From positions 1 to 43,833 of the forward strand of contig JAICYD010000053.1 in the NCBI GenBank assembly GCA_025934375.1: a DNA stretch of 43,833 bases, read 5' to 3'. The DNA comes from Streptosporangiaceae bacterium (GTDB taxonomy: Bacteria > Actinomycetota > Actinomycetes > Streptosporangiales > Streptosporangiaceae). Both the position numbers and the translations under genes were made by a program. Shown here piece after piece: positions 1-9,100 of the stretch. Within the stretch, counting starts at the first letter, position 1. Each line of letters begins with the position of its first letter. The notes beneath the pieces were generated by a model. It saw only the letters and a program-made list of their open reading frames with translations. It did no database searches and was not told the origin of the DNA.

Positions 1-3000
1 GGCCGGGGCAGCGTGCCGACGTTGGCCTGGGCCTCGGTCTGGCCGTCATAGGTGCCGTAGCGGTGGTCGAAGTGGTGGATCATCTTCGCCTCGTACAGCG
101 GCAGCATCCGTTTGTCACCTTTGACGAAGACGTTGCCGTCCAGCTTCCAGCCGTCGCGGAGCAGTTCCTCATCGGTCCGGAACAGTCGCGAGTCGTTGGC
201 CATGTGAAACATCGCCATGAACGAGATTCCCCACGGGTTCGCGTTCGTCTCGTCGCGCCAGAGCACCGGGACTCGTCCGTAGATGCCGAGGGTGATCTCC
301 GCGTCGCGGGGGAAGCGGAACAACGGCATGGTCCCGGTGTTGGGGTTCACTAGCAGCAGATCTCGGGGCCGGACCGCCAGCCGACGTTCGGCTAGGTCGG
401 CGATGTACCGGACGCCGAACGCGACGCTTGTGCGCTCTGTCCGTACACTTGGCCCGCCCATGGACAGCAGGCAGAACCGGAAGCTGTGGTGCACGGCCCG
501 GCTGAGCAGCCAGGCCTCGTTCTCGAACTCCAAAAAGGCCACGAGGGCGGACTTCCGCACCAGGTCGCCAAAGAACGGCGCGGTCGTGGCGTCCGTGCCG
601 ATGCCGGTCGGGAGCACCATCCCGGCGCGGCCCGTCGGGGAGACAATCGTTCGCGCGGTCTCGGCGAACACCGAATAGGTGTTGATATCACCGTGGCCGG
701 TCAGCGGGTACCGGTCCGTCTCGCGCAGCAACTGGCTCCAGCCGTCTGACTTGCGCAGCGCGGACTTGAAGTCGACGTAAAGCTCCCGGTTCCGGAGATC
801 GTCGCTGTCAGGTAGCCGTTCGATAAGCCGTTGCCGGGCGGCGGCGTTCTTCGCCTTGGCGATGTCGGGCCGGTGGCTGGTCGCGAAGAACTCCTGCTCC
901 TGGAGCTTGACTCGTTCCCACGGCGGGTTGCCGACGACGCAGCTGAAGCCCCCCTGCCAGCCGGTCGCCGCATTGTGATCTGGCGCCTCCGAGCTCACCA
1001 CGCGAAACACGTCGGGAAACTCCAGGTGCCAGTGGAAGAACTGGTACTCGCGCGTAAGGCTGCCGAGCTCGTCGCTAACCGCCCGCGGCAGTGACTTGCC
1101 GGCATCCAGGCGGCGCAGGTGCTCGGTGGTGATCGCCTCGGGCGCGTCGCCGTGCTTGCGCCAGACGAAGGCCGCGCACCAGGCGCTGGCCACCGTCTTA
1201 CGCTGCCGCAATTCCGGGTCGGCCTCGAACTCCTGGAACTCCCTGATCTGTTCACGGACGCCCGCCAGCGACAGCCGGGGCCGGGCGGAGAGCTTGCGAA
1301 CCCGCTCGGCCAGCGTGAAGTTGCTGACGCGAATCCCAGGGGCGAAGTCCAGCGTGTCCTGGATCCAGGCACCGCTCTCCGCCTCGTTCTGGCGGCGCAA
1401 CGAGAGAGCGACCTTGGGGTCATCGCCCTCGATCGGCTTGAAGGCACCATCAGTGATGCCTTGTTCGAGCAGCTTTGGGGTGACGCCGAGCAGGGAGTTG
1501 CCGACCTTAATCCGGTTGTCGAGGAAGGCCAGCGGCAGGCCGGGGATCTGCGACTCCAGCCACAACGACACCTTGGCTAGCTCGGCGGCCAGCGGGTTGA
1601 CGTCCACGCCGTACAGGCAGCGCGCGACGACGTCGTGCAGGGCGGCGGCGACAGCGCGGGGGGACGGCTCATCGTCGAGCGCCTTCAGGGCGGCGATCTT
1701 GGTCGCGATCCGGCGGGCGGCGCCGACCAGGAACGCTCCCGAGCCACAGGCTGGGTCGCAAACCGTCAGCGCCAGCAGGTCGGCCGGGGCACCCTGCTTG
1801 GCCGCCTCGGCCAGCAGCGGGTCGAGGGTGTCGTCAAGCAGGGTGTCGACCAGGACGCGCGGCGTGTAGTACGACCCGGTGGTCTTGCGCGGGTTGCCCG
1901 GCCGTTCGGCGAGGGAGAAGCTCGGCGCCACCGTGTCCGGCACCGGCTCCAACTCCAGCAGGGACTCATAGACGCTGCCCAGTTCCTCGGTCCCCAGGTG
2001 CTGGTAGTCAACCCGTTGCGGGCGTCCCCGGTCATCGGTGATCTGATCCAGGTAGCGAACCGCGGCGAGCAGGCGCTCGTTGCGCAACTCGGCATCGCGG
2101 AGCAGGTCGGGCACGAGCCGGCTCGGCTCACCGGGATCCGCGGGCCGGAAGAACAAACCACCCAGCCCGAGCAACCCGAGCGCGGGCTGGCCGTCGTCGG
2201 TGCCGAGCGCGTCGAGGACGACGACCTGGGTGCGCCACAGGTCCCGGTTCCGGTCGCCACGCCGAACGCGGGAGATCCGGCGCAGCCGGGCGGTGGAGAA
2301 GTAGCGCTGGTAGCTGCCGATGGCATCGGTTGTCGCGTCGGGGTCGTGCAGCAGGCCGCGGTCTTCGGTGACGAACAAGAAGATGAGCTGGTAGGCGAGC
2401 CGCAGCAACTCGTGGCGCAGGTCCGACTGCGTGAGCCGACCGGAGTCCAGGTCCGCGCACAGCCGGGGATTCGCCTCCAGGAAGCCGGTGCCGAGCTCGG
2501 CGAGGGCCTTCTCGACGCCATCGCGGAGCCGGTCGCGGGCACGGAGGCCGGTCTCGTTGGCGTCAACGCGCCATTTCTCTATCCAGCAGTCGCCCGGGGT
2601 AGGCGCAGTATCGTCGTCGCGGGGCAGCGGCTCGAAGCGGGACTCGTGGAGCAGTGCGAACAACAGCAGGAACTCGCTGTACAGTTCGCCGTCGAAGATC
2701 GCCTCTAGGTCGAACTCAATGTATGCGGCCCCGGAGAGCGCCTTGGAGTCGCGCAGCAGCCGGAGCTGCCGACCGTTGGACACGATGCCCCACAGATGAG
2801 CGTCGCTGACGTTGAGAAATTCCTGCATCATCGACTGCGGCGCACGCCCGTGCTGGGTACCCCGCTTGTCCAGGTGGGTGTTCCAGCCGACCAGGTGCAT
2901 GGGGACGCGTTGCTCCCACAGGTGGCTGACCGGGTAAGCCTTCTCCGCCACCTCGATGGAACGAACGAACGGCACCCGGCCAAAGCCGAACTCACCTAGC

Positions 3001-3275
3001 AGCACCAGCAGCCAGTGCTCGCGCGTCTGCGACGTGGCCTCGGTAGTGTCCGGCAGCTGGTTGAGCCGGTCACGGAACGACTGGTACACGCCGCGCAGGT
3101 ACAGCCACTTGCGGCTGGCGGCGTCGCCCAGCCGCTCGTTGGCGGCCAGGTGGTAGTCCGCGGGGGCGGCGCCCTTGAGGTCACGGCTGCCTGCCGCGAC
3201 GCGTTCTAGCAAACTGCTGGGAAGCAGCCCGCCTTCCAGCCGGATGCCAATGTACTGCTCGCTCGGGCCGGTCAT
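1..3275 (-). CDS. PglX/DrmMI-like N6-adenine DNA methyltransferase, 3' end cut by window
   Basis: I translated this frame by hand: it is open from ATG at 3275 to base 1 (about 1091 codons) with no stop, so the C-terminus lies outside the window. Seen: a TGSYYTP segment near residue 466, SAM-binding motif I DPACGSGAFLV near residue 504, and the catalytic NPPW motif IV near residue 783. A late segment reads LPLYEAKMIHHFDHRYGTY, which resembles the target-recognition side of the Eco57I/PglX/DrmMI class of large methyltransferases. Family knowledge: these enzymes methylate adenine, and in DISARM or BREX they mark host DNA as self. The start overlaps the stop of the upstream SNF2 helicase gene by four bases (ATGA), so the two are probably translationally coupled. 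No phosphatase or other BREX gene is visible, so a DISARM-like role is the better reading. A stand-alone type IIG or type I-like enzyme is the alternative. Confidence 0.9.
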   Translation of the reverse strand, partial: MTGPSEQYIGIRLEGGLLPSSLLERVAAGSRDLKGAAPADYHLAANERLGDAASRKWLYLRGVYQSFRDRLNQLPDTTEATSQTREHWLLVLLGEFGFGRVPFVRSIEVAEKAYPVSHLWEQRVPMHLVGWNTHLDKRGTQHGRAPQSMMQEFLNVSDAHLWGIVSNGRQLRLLRDSKALSGAAYIEFDLEAIFDGELYSEFLLLFALLHESRFEPLPRDDDTAPTPGDCWIEKWRVDANETGLRARDRLRDGVEKALAELGTGFLEANPRLCADLDSGRLTQSDLRHELLRLAYQLIFLFVTEDRGLLHDPDATTDAIGSYQRYFSTARLRRISRVRRGDRNRDLWRTQVVVLDALGTDDGQPALGLLGLGGLFFRPADPGEPSRLVPDLLRDAELRNERLLAAVRYLDQITDDRGRPQRVDYQHLGTEELGSVYESLLELEPVPDTVAPSFSLAERPGNPRKTTGSYYTPRVLVDTLLDDTLDPLLAEAAKQGAPADLLALTVCDPACGSGAFLVGAARRIATKIAALKALDDEPSPRAVAAALHDVVARCLYGVDVNPLAAELAKVSLWLESQIPGLPLAFLDNRIKVGNSLLGVTPKLLEQGITDGAFKPIEGDDPKVALSLRRQNEAESGAWIQDTLDFAPGIRVSNFTLAERVRKLSARPRLSLAGVREQIREFQEFEADPELRQRKTVASAWCAAFVWRKHGDAPEAITTEHLRRLDAGKSLPRAVSDELGSLTREYQFFHWHLEFPDVFRVVSSEAPDHNAATGWQGGFSCVVGNPPWERVKLQEQEFFATSHRPDIAKAKNAAARQRLIERLPDSDDLRNRELYVDFKSALRKSDGWSQLLRETDRYPLTGHGDINTYSVFAETARTIVSPTGRAGMVLPTGIGTDATTAPFFGDLVRKSALVAFLEFENEAWLLSRAVHHSFRFCLLSMGGPSVRTERTSVAFGVRYIADLAERRLAVRPRDLLLVNPNTGTMPLFRFPRDAEITLGIYGRVPVLWRDETNANPWGISFMAMFHMANDSRLFRTDEELLRDGWKLDGNVFVKGDKRMLPLYEAKMIHHFDHRYGTYDGQTEAQANVGTLPR

Positions 3276-6154
3276 CGCGTGTCCCCTGCCCCGGGGGAGG
3301 GAGCCGCCGGCAGGTATACGTAGACGCCGAGCACGTCCGCGTGGCCGCTGGGCGTGACGGCGAGGCCGCGCAGGTGCGCGCCCACGGAGGCGCGGACCCG
3401 GCGATGCGCCTCCAGCAGGCGGGTGGCGAGCTCGTCGCCGCGTTCATCCAGGTGGTCCTGGGCGTCGTCGAGTTCGCTGATGGCGCGCTGGGCGGTCCGC
3501 TGCACCAACTCGGGGAGCACGTTCTCCGGGGTAGCGTCCAGCAAGGTGGCGATCTCATCATCTGGCAGCCATTCTCGCCCGTCCAGCGTTGCCCGGTAGG
3601 CGAGCAACTGAGCGTCGTCGGCCACGATCCGCCGGATCTCGGCCCGGCCGGGGAGCGTGACGTGGAACCGGTAGCGGGCCAGCAGCAGCGTGGTCCGCGC
3701 GGCCACCGCCGAGGTGCGGACTACGCCACAGCGCCGGGCCGGGTTGTCCGGCCCGGTCAGTTCCGGGTCCAGGGCAGCGTCGAGGACGTAGCGGGCGAGG
3801 TCGCGCACGAAGGGGTCGGTGCGCACCAGGGCGTGCTCGCCGGCCCCGACCGGCAGGTCGGCCCGGAAGATGAGGTCCTTGCCGGTCACGGAAAGGCCAA
3901 GGGCATTGCGCGCGGCCGGGCGCACCCCCAGGACCGGCACGGTGAACCCGTTCTTGTCGGGGCGGACGGCCGCGCCGAGCGCGGACAGCGAGGTACGGAC
4001 GAAGTGCGCGACATCGGCATGGGTGCCGACCGCGCTGCGGGCCGCGCGGGCCTCGGTTTGCACTTCCTCCAGCTTGACGCCGGACTGGGCGTACTTGGTG
4101 AGCATCTTGGACTCGCGATCAGCGGCGCTCTCCCAGGCGCGGTGCATCTGGTCGCGGGCACGGCTGAAGTCCAGGTCCAGCATGAGCTGACCGGGATCGT
4201 CATCCTCGCGCAGCAGCACCCCCTCAACCAGCGCCTGGATCACGCTGTCGCTGCGGTCCGGGACCGGGACCGCCACCCCGGTGCGCCGGGCGATGGCAGC
4301 GTGCTTGCGGAGCAGCACGTCCAAGACGATGCCATCGATGCCGTTGTCCTCACCATAGAGGGTGACGGCGCGTACGTAAGTGCGCCGCTGGCCGAACCGG
4401 TCGACCCGGCCCTCGCGCTGCTCTTGCCTGGTCGGGTTCCAGGCCAGGTCGTAGTGGACGACGGCCTGGAAGTCCTCCTGCAGGTTGACGCCCTCGGACA
4501 GGCAGTCGGTGGCGACCAGGACGTGCCGGCCAGGCTGGCCGGTGAGCTCGCTGATGCGGTCTTGCCGCTCCTTCGGCGGGAGGGTACCGGTCACCGCGAC
4601 GACGCGAGCCTTGCTGCCGAGCGCCTTGGCCAGGTGTTCAGCGACATAGTCGGCGGTCGGGATGAAGCGGCAGAAGACGATCGGGTCGTACCCGTCGGCG
4701 AGCAGCCCCTTGACTTCCCGTATCAAAGTAGCGAGCTTCAGGTCGGCTTCGGGGCCGGCCAGCCGCTCGGCTTCCTTGGCCAGGGCCAGCAGGCGGACCT
4801 TCGCGCTGTCGGGCAGGTAGTCCTCCTCGGCGCCCGGCGCGGGGTCCGTTCCCTCGGTCTCCTCGTCCTCCCTGAGGTCGAAGACGCTGGTGCGGCCAAG
4901 CTCGTCCGCTTCCTCTGGCGTACTGGCCGCCACGGTGGATGACCTGGTCCGGAGCGTCGCCGCAGCGGCCCTGGGCGAGGACGCGACCGAGCGTAGCAAG
5001 GCGAGCGCCGACCACCAGCGAATCCGCTGGCGCAGTACGGCCTGGCCGCCCCAGGCGCGTTCCCCGGGCAGGCTCTCCGCCTCGGCGACGGTTTCGCGGG
5101 CGTACCCGAGCACCTTCCGGCTGAAGGTGGCGTACTCGCTGGTGAGAAGGTACGGGACCTCGCGGATCTGCCGGTCGCGCGGAAACGGGGTGTCCTCGTC
5201 CAGGTAGCTGCGGATGTCGCGGCGGCGGCGTTGCACGTAGTGCCGGGCGAGCCGTTCCCGGTCCTGCGGCTGATCGAGGTCCAGGGCCGCCAGGGACGGA
5301 TTAAGCAGGCCGATGAGGTCGCGGAACGCGGACTCGCTGCCGCTGTGCGGGGTGGCGGTAACTAGGATCAGGTGCTGGTCACGGTCTTCGGCAATGGCGG
5401 ACAGCATCTCGTATCGCTGCTGGCGGTCCCGGCCGCGTTCGCTGGCGGATACGCAAGTGTGCGCTTCGTCGACGATCACGAGTTCCGGGACGTCTCGCAG
5501 GAACTGCGCGCGGCGCGTCTCCGACTTGATGAAATCCGTTGACACCACGGTGAACGGATATCGCTGGAACACGGACTCATCGGCGCGCAACGGGCGCTGC
5601 AGCGCCTTGATGGTTGAGGGCAGCACGACCTCGGCGTTGATCTGGAACTTCTCCGCGAGCTCATCGCGCCACTGCTCAGCTAGGGCGGGAGAGCACAGCA
5701 CGCTCAGCCGCTTGGTCTCGCCCTGCTCGATCATCTCCTTGGCGATCAGCCCCGCCTCGATGGTCTTGCCGATGCCGACGTCGTCGGCGATCAGCAGCCG
5801 GACCACTGGCATGCGCAGTGCGAGCAGCAACGGGACGAGCTGGTACTGGCGTGGCTCGACCGCGATCGAGCCGAGCGAGCGGAACGGGCCAGCGCTGGAG
5901 GTGAAGCCGACGCGCAGCGCGGTTCGCAGCAGCCCGGCGGCGAGGTTGTCCCCGATCTCACCGGACCCGGCGGCCGGCTTGGGAAAAGACGCTTCCTGGA
6001 CCTCAGACGGGAACAACCCAGCGACAAGCTCGGGGTCACCGTTCAAGGGCCGGGCCACCACCAGGCCCGGCGCGCTGTCCGGCAGTACCACCCAGTCCCG
6101 GCCACGTGCATTCACCAGGGATCCGGGGGGAAAGGCAGCAGTCGCAGCGGCCAT
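3272..6154 (-). CDS. drmD: SNF2-family helicase, DrmD-like (DISARM class 1)
   Basis: This 960-aa protein is a Swi2/Snf2-type DNA translocase. Seen: Walker A as DDVGIGKTIEAG near residue 122, Walker B VIVDEAH near 226, motif III TATPHSG near 265, and motif VI QREGRVDRFGQRR near 580 in the C-terminal RecA lobe. A long C-terminal region of about 350 residues follows. Length and layout fit the DrmD helicase found beside drmMI in class 1 DISARM. I chose ATG 6154 because it overlaps the TAA stop of the upstream gene by one base (TAATG). An in-frame start at 6214 would lie fully inside that gene. The 3' end overlaps the methyltransferase start by ATGA. Inferred role: an ATP-driven DNA-processing component of a defence complex. 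A general helicase role is less likely given the neighbours. Confidence 0.85.
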   Translation of the reverse strand: MAAATAAFPPGSLVNARGRDWVVLPDSAPGLVVARPLNGDPELVAGLFPSEVQEASFPKPAAGSGEIGDNLAAGLLRTALRVGFTSSAGPFRSLGSIAVEPRQYQLVPLLLALRMPVVRLLIADDVGIGKTIEAGLIAKEMIEQGETKRLSVLCSPALAEQWRDELAEKFQINAEVVLPSTIKALQRPLRADESVFQRYPFTVVSTDFIKSETRRAQFLRDVPELVIVDEAHTCVSASERGRDRQQRYEMLSAIAEDRDQHLILVTATPHSGSESAFRDLIGLLNPSLAALDLDQPQDRERLARHYVQRRRRDIRSYLDEDTPFPRDRQIREVPYLLTSEYATFSRKVLGYARETVAEAESLPGERAWGGQAVLRQRIRWWSALALLRSVASSPRAAAATLRTRSSTVAASTPEEADELGRTSVFDLREDEETEGTDPAPGAEEDYLPDSAKVRLLALAKEAERLAGPEADLKLATLIREVKGLLADGYDPIVFCRFIPTADYVAEHLAKALGSKARVVAVTGTLPPKERQDRISELTGQPGRHVLVATDCLSEGVNLQEDFQAVVHYDLAWNPTRQEQREGRVDRFGQRRTYVRAVTLYGEDNGIDGIVLDVLLRKHAAIARRTGVAVPVPDRSDSVIQALVEGVLLREDDDPGQLMLDLDFSRARDQMHRAWESAADRESKMLTKYAQSGVKLEEVQTEARAARSAVGTHADVAHFVRTSLSALGAAVRPDKNGFTVPVLGVRPAARNALGLSVTGKDLIFRADLPVGAGEHALVRTDPFVRDLARYVLDAALDPELTGPDNPARRCGVVRTSAVAARTTLLLARYRFHVTLPGRAEIRRIVADDAQLLAYRATLDGREWLPDDEIATLLDATPENVLPELVQRTAQRAISELDDAQDHLDERGDELATRLLEAHRRVRASVGAHLRGLAVTPSGHADVLGVYVYLPAAPSPGAGDTR

Positions 6155-9100
6155 TAGCGGCCCGCCCGTCCGGTGCCGAAGACGCCAGGATGCTTGCGCA
6201 CGGTCTGCTCCCATCCCTCCGGGTCGTCATCATGCCGGAACCTGACCACCAGCCAGCCGAGATCGAGGAGACGGTCCTCCGCCGCGGCGTCTCGCTCGGC
6301 GACCGGCTTCTCGTCGTGTACCGGGCCATCGACGAACACGGCCACGGGGCCAGCGGCTAGGCGGTAGACGAAATCGGGCCGGGAGCGGGCCTGCGCGATC
6401 AGGCTCTGACCTTCGTCAGGAAGACGATACCCGCCATCGCGCAGGATGGTCACCAGTCGGCGTTCAAGGCCGGTGGTGCACGCCGCGAGAAGCGCGGCCA
6501 CGTGGTCATCGGGCGACCCGTGCCCGGCCGTCGTCGTGGTGCGCGAGCCCGCCAGCCGCATCAGCAACGGCACGACGGTGTGCCGGTCGATGGCGGAGTG
6601 GAAGAGCTGGTTGGTGTAGGACAGCAGGCAGTCGTAGCAGCCCAGCTCACAGCGCTCGGTCGCGCCGTCCGCCTGTCCACGGTCAGCGCCCGTGGCCGGA
6701 TCGTAGTGGATGATCTCCAGGGCCGTCCGCGCGACCTGGGCCAGTGCCCCGGGCCGGTCGTGCAACTGGCGCAGCACGCCCGCGCCTCCCTCGGCGCTCT
6801 CGATGAACAGCATCCGCGCCCGCCCGGCGGCATCCGGCAGGTCCTCGCTGGCCAGTTCGGCGTCCTCCAGCTGGAATTCCGCCTCGATGGCCCGCTCGAG
6901 CGCGTAGCGCAGGGTCACCGCGGTCGTCTCGGGAACCGGGTCAGCCAGCCGCAGGACGCAGACGTTCTTGCGGTCCTCCACGAACGGGACGACCTTGACC
7001 GCCCGGATGGCATCGCCGAACGGTTGCAGGCCCTCATCTTCGGGGGACTGGTCGGCGGCCTGGGTCTCGCTCAGCCAGCGGCCGTTCGCCGGGTTGAGCC
7101 AGTACCCGACGTCGCTGGGGTTCTTGCGCCGCCGCCGGCCCCGGTTGATCACCCGGACCGTGGCGGCATCACCGTATACCAGCTCGGCGACCTGGCTGTC
7201 GGCCAGCTGATTCCCGGTCACTTCATCAACCGCCGCGGGCAGCCGTCCGGAGCGCGCGCCGTGCGCGCTGAACCGGTAGGCGGTCTGCAGCTCGAATCCG
7301 CCCCGGCGGCGCTCTTCTTCGTCGGAGGAGATGCGGTGCCGCCGCGTGGTGTGCACCGTCTGCAGCTGCATCATGCCGGACAGCGCGCCGCCGAGCTCGG
7401 TGTCGCATTCCTCGCAGCGGTTGACGTGGGCCTGCCGGTCGTGCCAGTACCCGCAGTTGGTGCAGATCCGCGCCTCAGCGGTGGCGACGTCCCCGGTGTC
7501 CGGGCCGGCTGGCACCTGGATGCGGGTGACCTGGTAGCGCTGGCCCTCATGGTAGATGAGCGCGCCCGGGCCGAACTCGCCGATCGCCACGAACCGGGGA
7601 CGCTGCAGGTAGCTGCCGCGCCGCCGCTCCCCCGGCACGTAGGCGGTCAGCGGCAGCCGGGGAAAAGAGTAGCCGGGCAGGAAGCCCTCGCTGGCGAAGT
7701 AACGGTAGCTGTAGAAGTCGCTGAACTGCTCTTCGTCGTCCTCGTTCTTGAGCAGCCGGAGCTGGTTCTCCGCGTCCATCCGGCGGCGCTGCGCTAGCTT
7801 GCGCGAGTCGGGGTCGGTGGAGTAGTCGAGCACCCGGCGGTTCTGCTCCCGCTGCTCGGCCAGCGCCGCCCGGTAGAGGTCACGCCAGCGGTCACAGGCG
7901 GCGTCGATCTGCGCGGGTGCCGCGCGCAGCGTGTCGGCTACCCAGTGATCGGTCCACCACGAGTCCGGCTTGGCGAGGCCCGGCAGGTTGCCGAGGACGG
8001 CGTGCGCTCGCGTCGCCGCCCGGTCACGGGCCGCCGGGTCGGCCAGCTGCGCGGCGATATGCGGGTGGATCTCCAGCGTCGGAGCATCGCCCAGGTCATC
8101 GGGTGCCGAGACATCGAGCACATCCGGCATCCGGCTACCGAGGCTCACCCCGGTCTCGGCCAGCCAGATGGCGTGGACATGCGAGCGCACCAGGTCCTCG
8201 TTGGCGAGGTCGAGGCGCGGCGGCGCGACGCTCCCGGCGACCATCAGCCGAGATCGCCGGAAGTAGTACTGATCGTGGGCGCTCCCGGTCGAGCAATACG
8301 TGGTGACCAGCGCGGGCTGCCCGCCGCGACCGGCCCGGCCCGAGCGTTGGGCGTAGTTGGCGGGCGTCGGCGGCACGTTGCGCATGGCGACCGCGTTCAG
8401 CTCGGCGATGTCGACGCCCAGCTCCATCGTGGGCGAGCAGTACAGCAACGGCAGCGTCGCGTCTCGGAAGTCCCGCTCCCGGTCGCGACGGATCTCGGCG
8501 CGTACCTGGGCGGTGTGCTCGCGGGCGGTGATCGCGCGCAGCTCACTGGCGGTGCGCGCGTACAGGTCGCGGAAGAACTCGTTGACCCGCGACCCGACCT
8601 CGGGGTCAACAGTCTTGCGGAGCGGGTCGGGCGCGCCTGCCCGCCCGTCGCCAGCCCGCCAGGTGATCGCCGCCGCCTTGATCCGGTAACCCCGCTTCGC
8701 CTCATCGCCGATGGCCCGGCGGCGGCCGTAGGGGCCGTCATCGCCAGCTTCGTCGGTCAAGATCCCGTTGCCGGCCAAGACATGCAGCAGGCTGACGATG
8801 ATCGCCTGTGCGTCCTCGATACCCAGCTTGCCTTGCGCCGCCGGGAACTCCCGGGGGCGGCGCAGGTACCGGCCAACCGCGCTGCGCCCAGTGAAGTGCA
8901 CGCTGCCCCGGCTGCCGCCCGGCCCGGCCGGGCGCGGGTACACCGTGCGGGCGCGGGTCCCGGAGTCCTCGAACGGGATCGCCCAGGCTCCGGTCAGGTG
9001 CTGGTCCGACACCTGCTGCAGCCGCTCCCAGCCTTCCCGGGTCAGCACGTCCACCTGAACGGCCAGTGACCGGCGCATCTCATCGAGCACGATGCGGGCG

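Noticed and set aside
3341..4942. Long plus-strand open frame opposite the SNF2 helicase
   Set aside because: It lies entirely within the helicase gene, has low-complexity Gly/Val/Ala/Gln composition and shows no motif. It is a shadow of GC-rich coding DNA.
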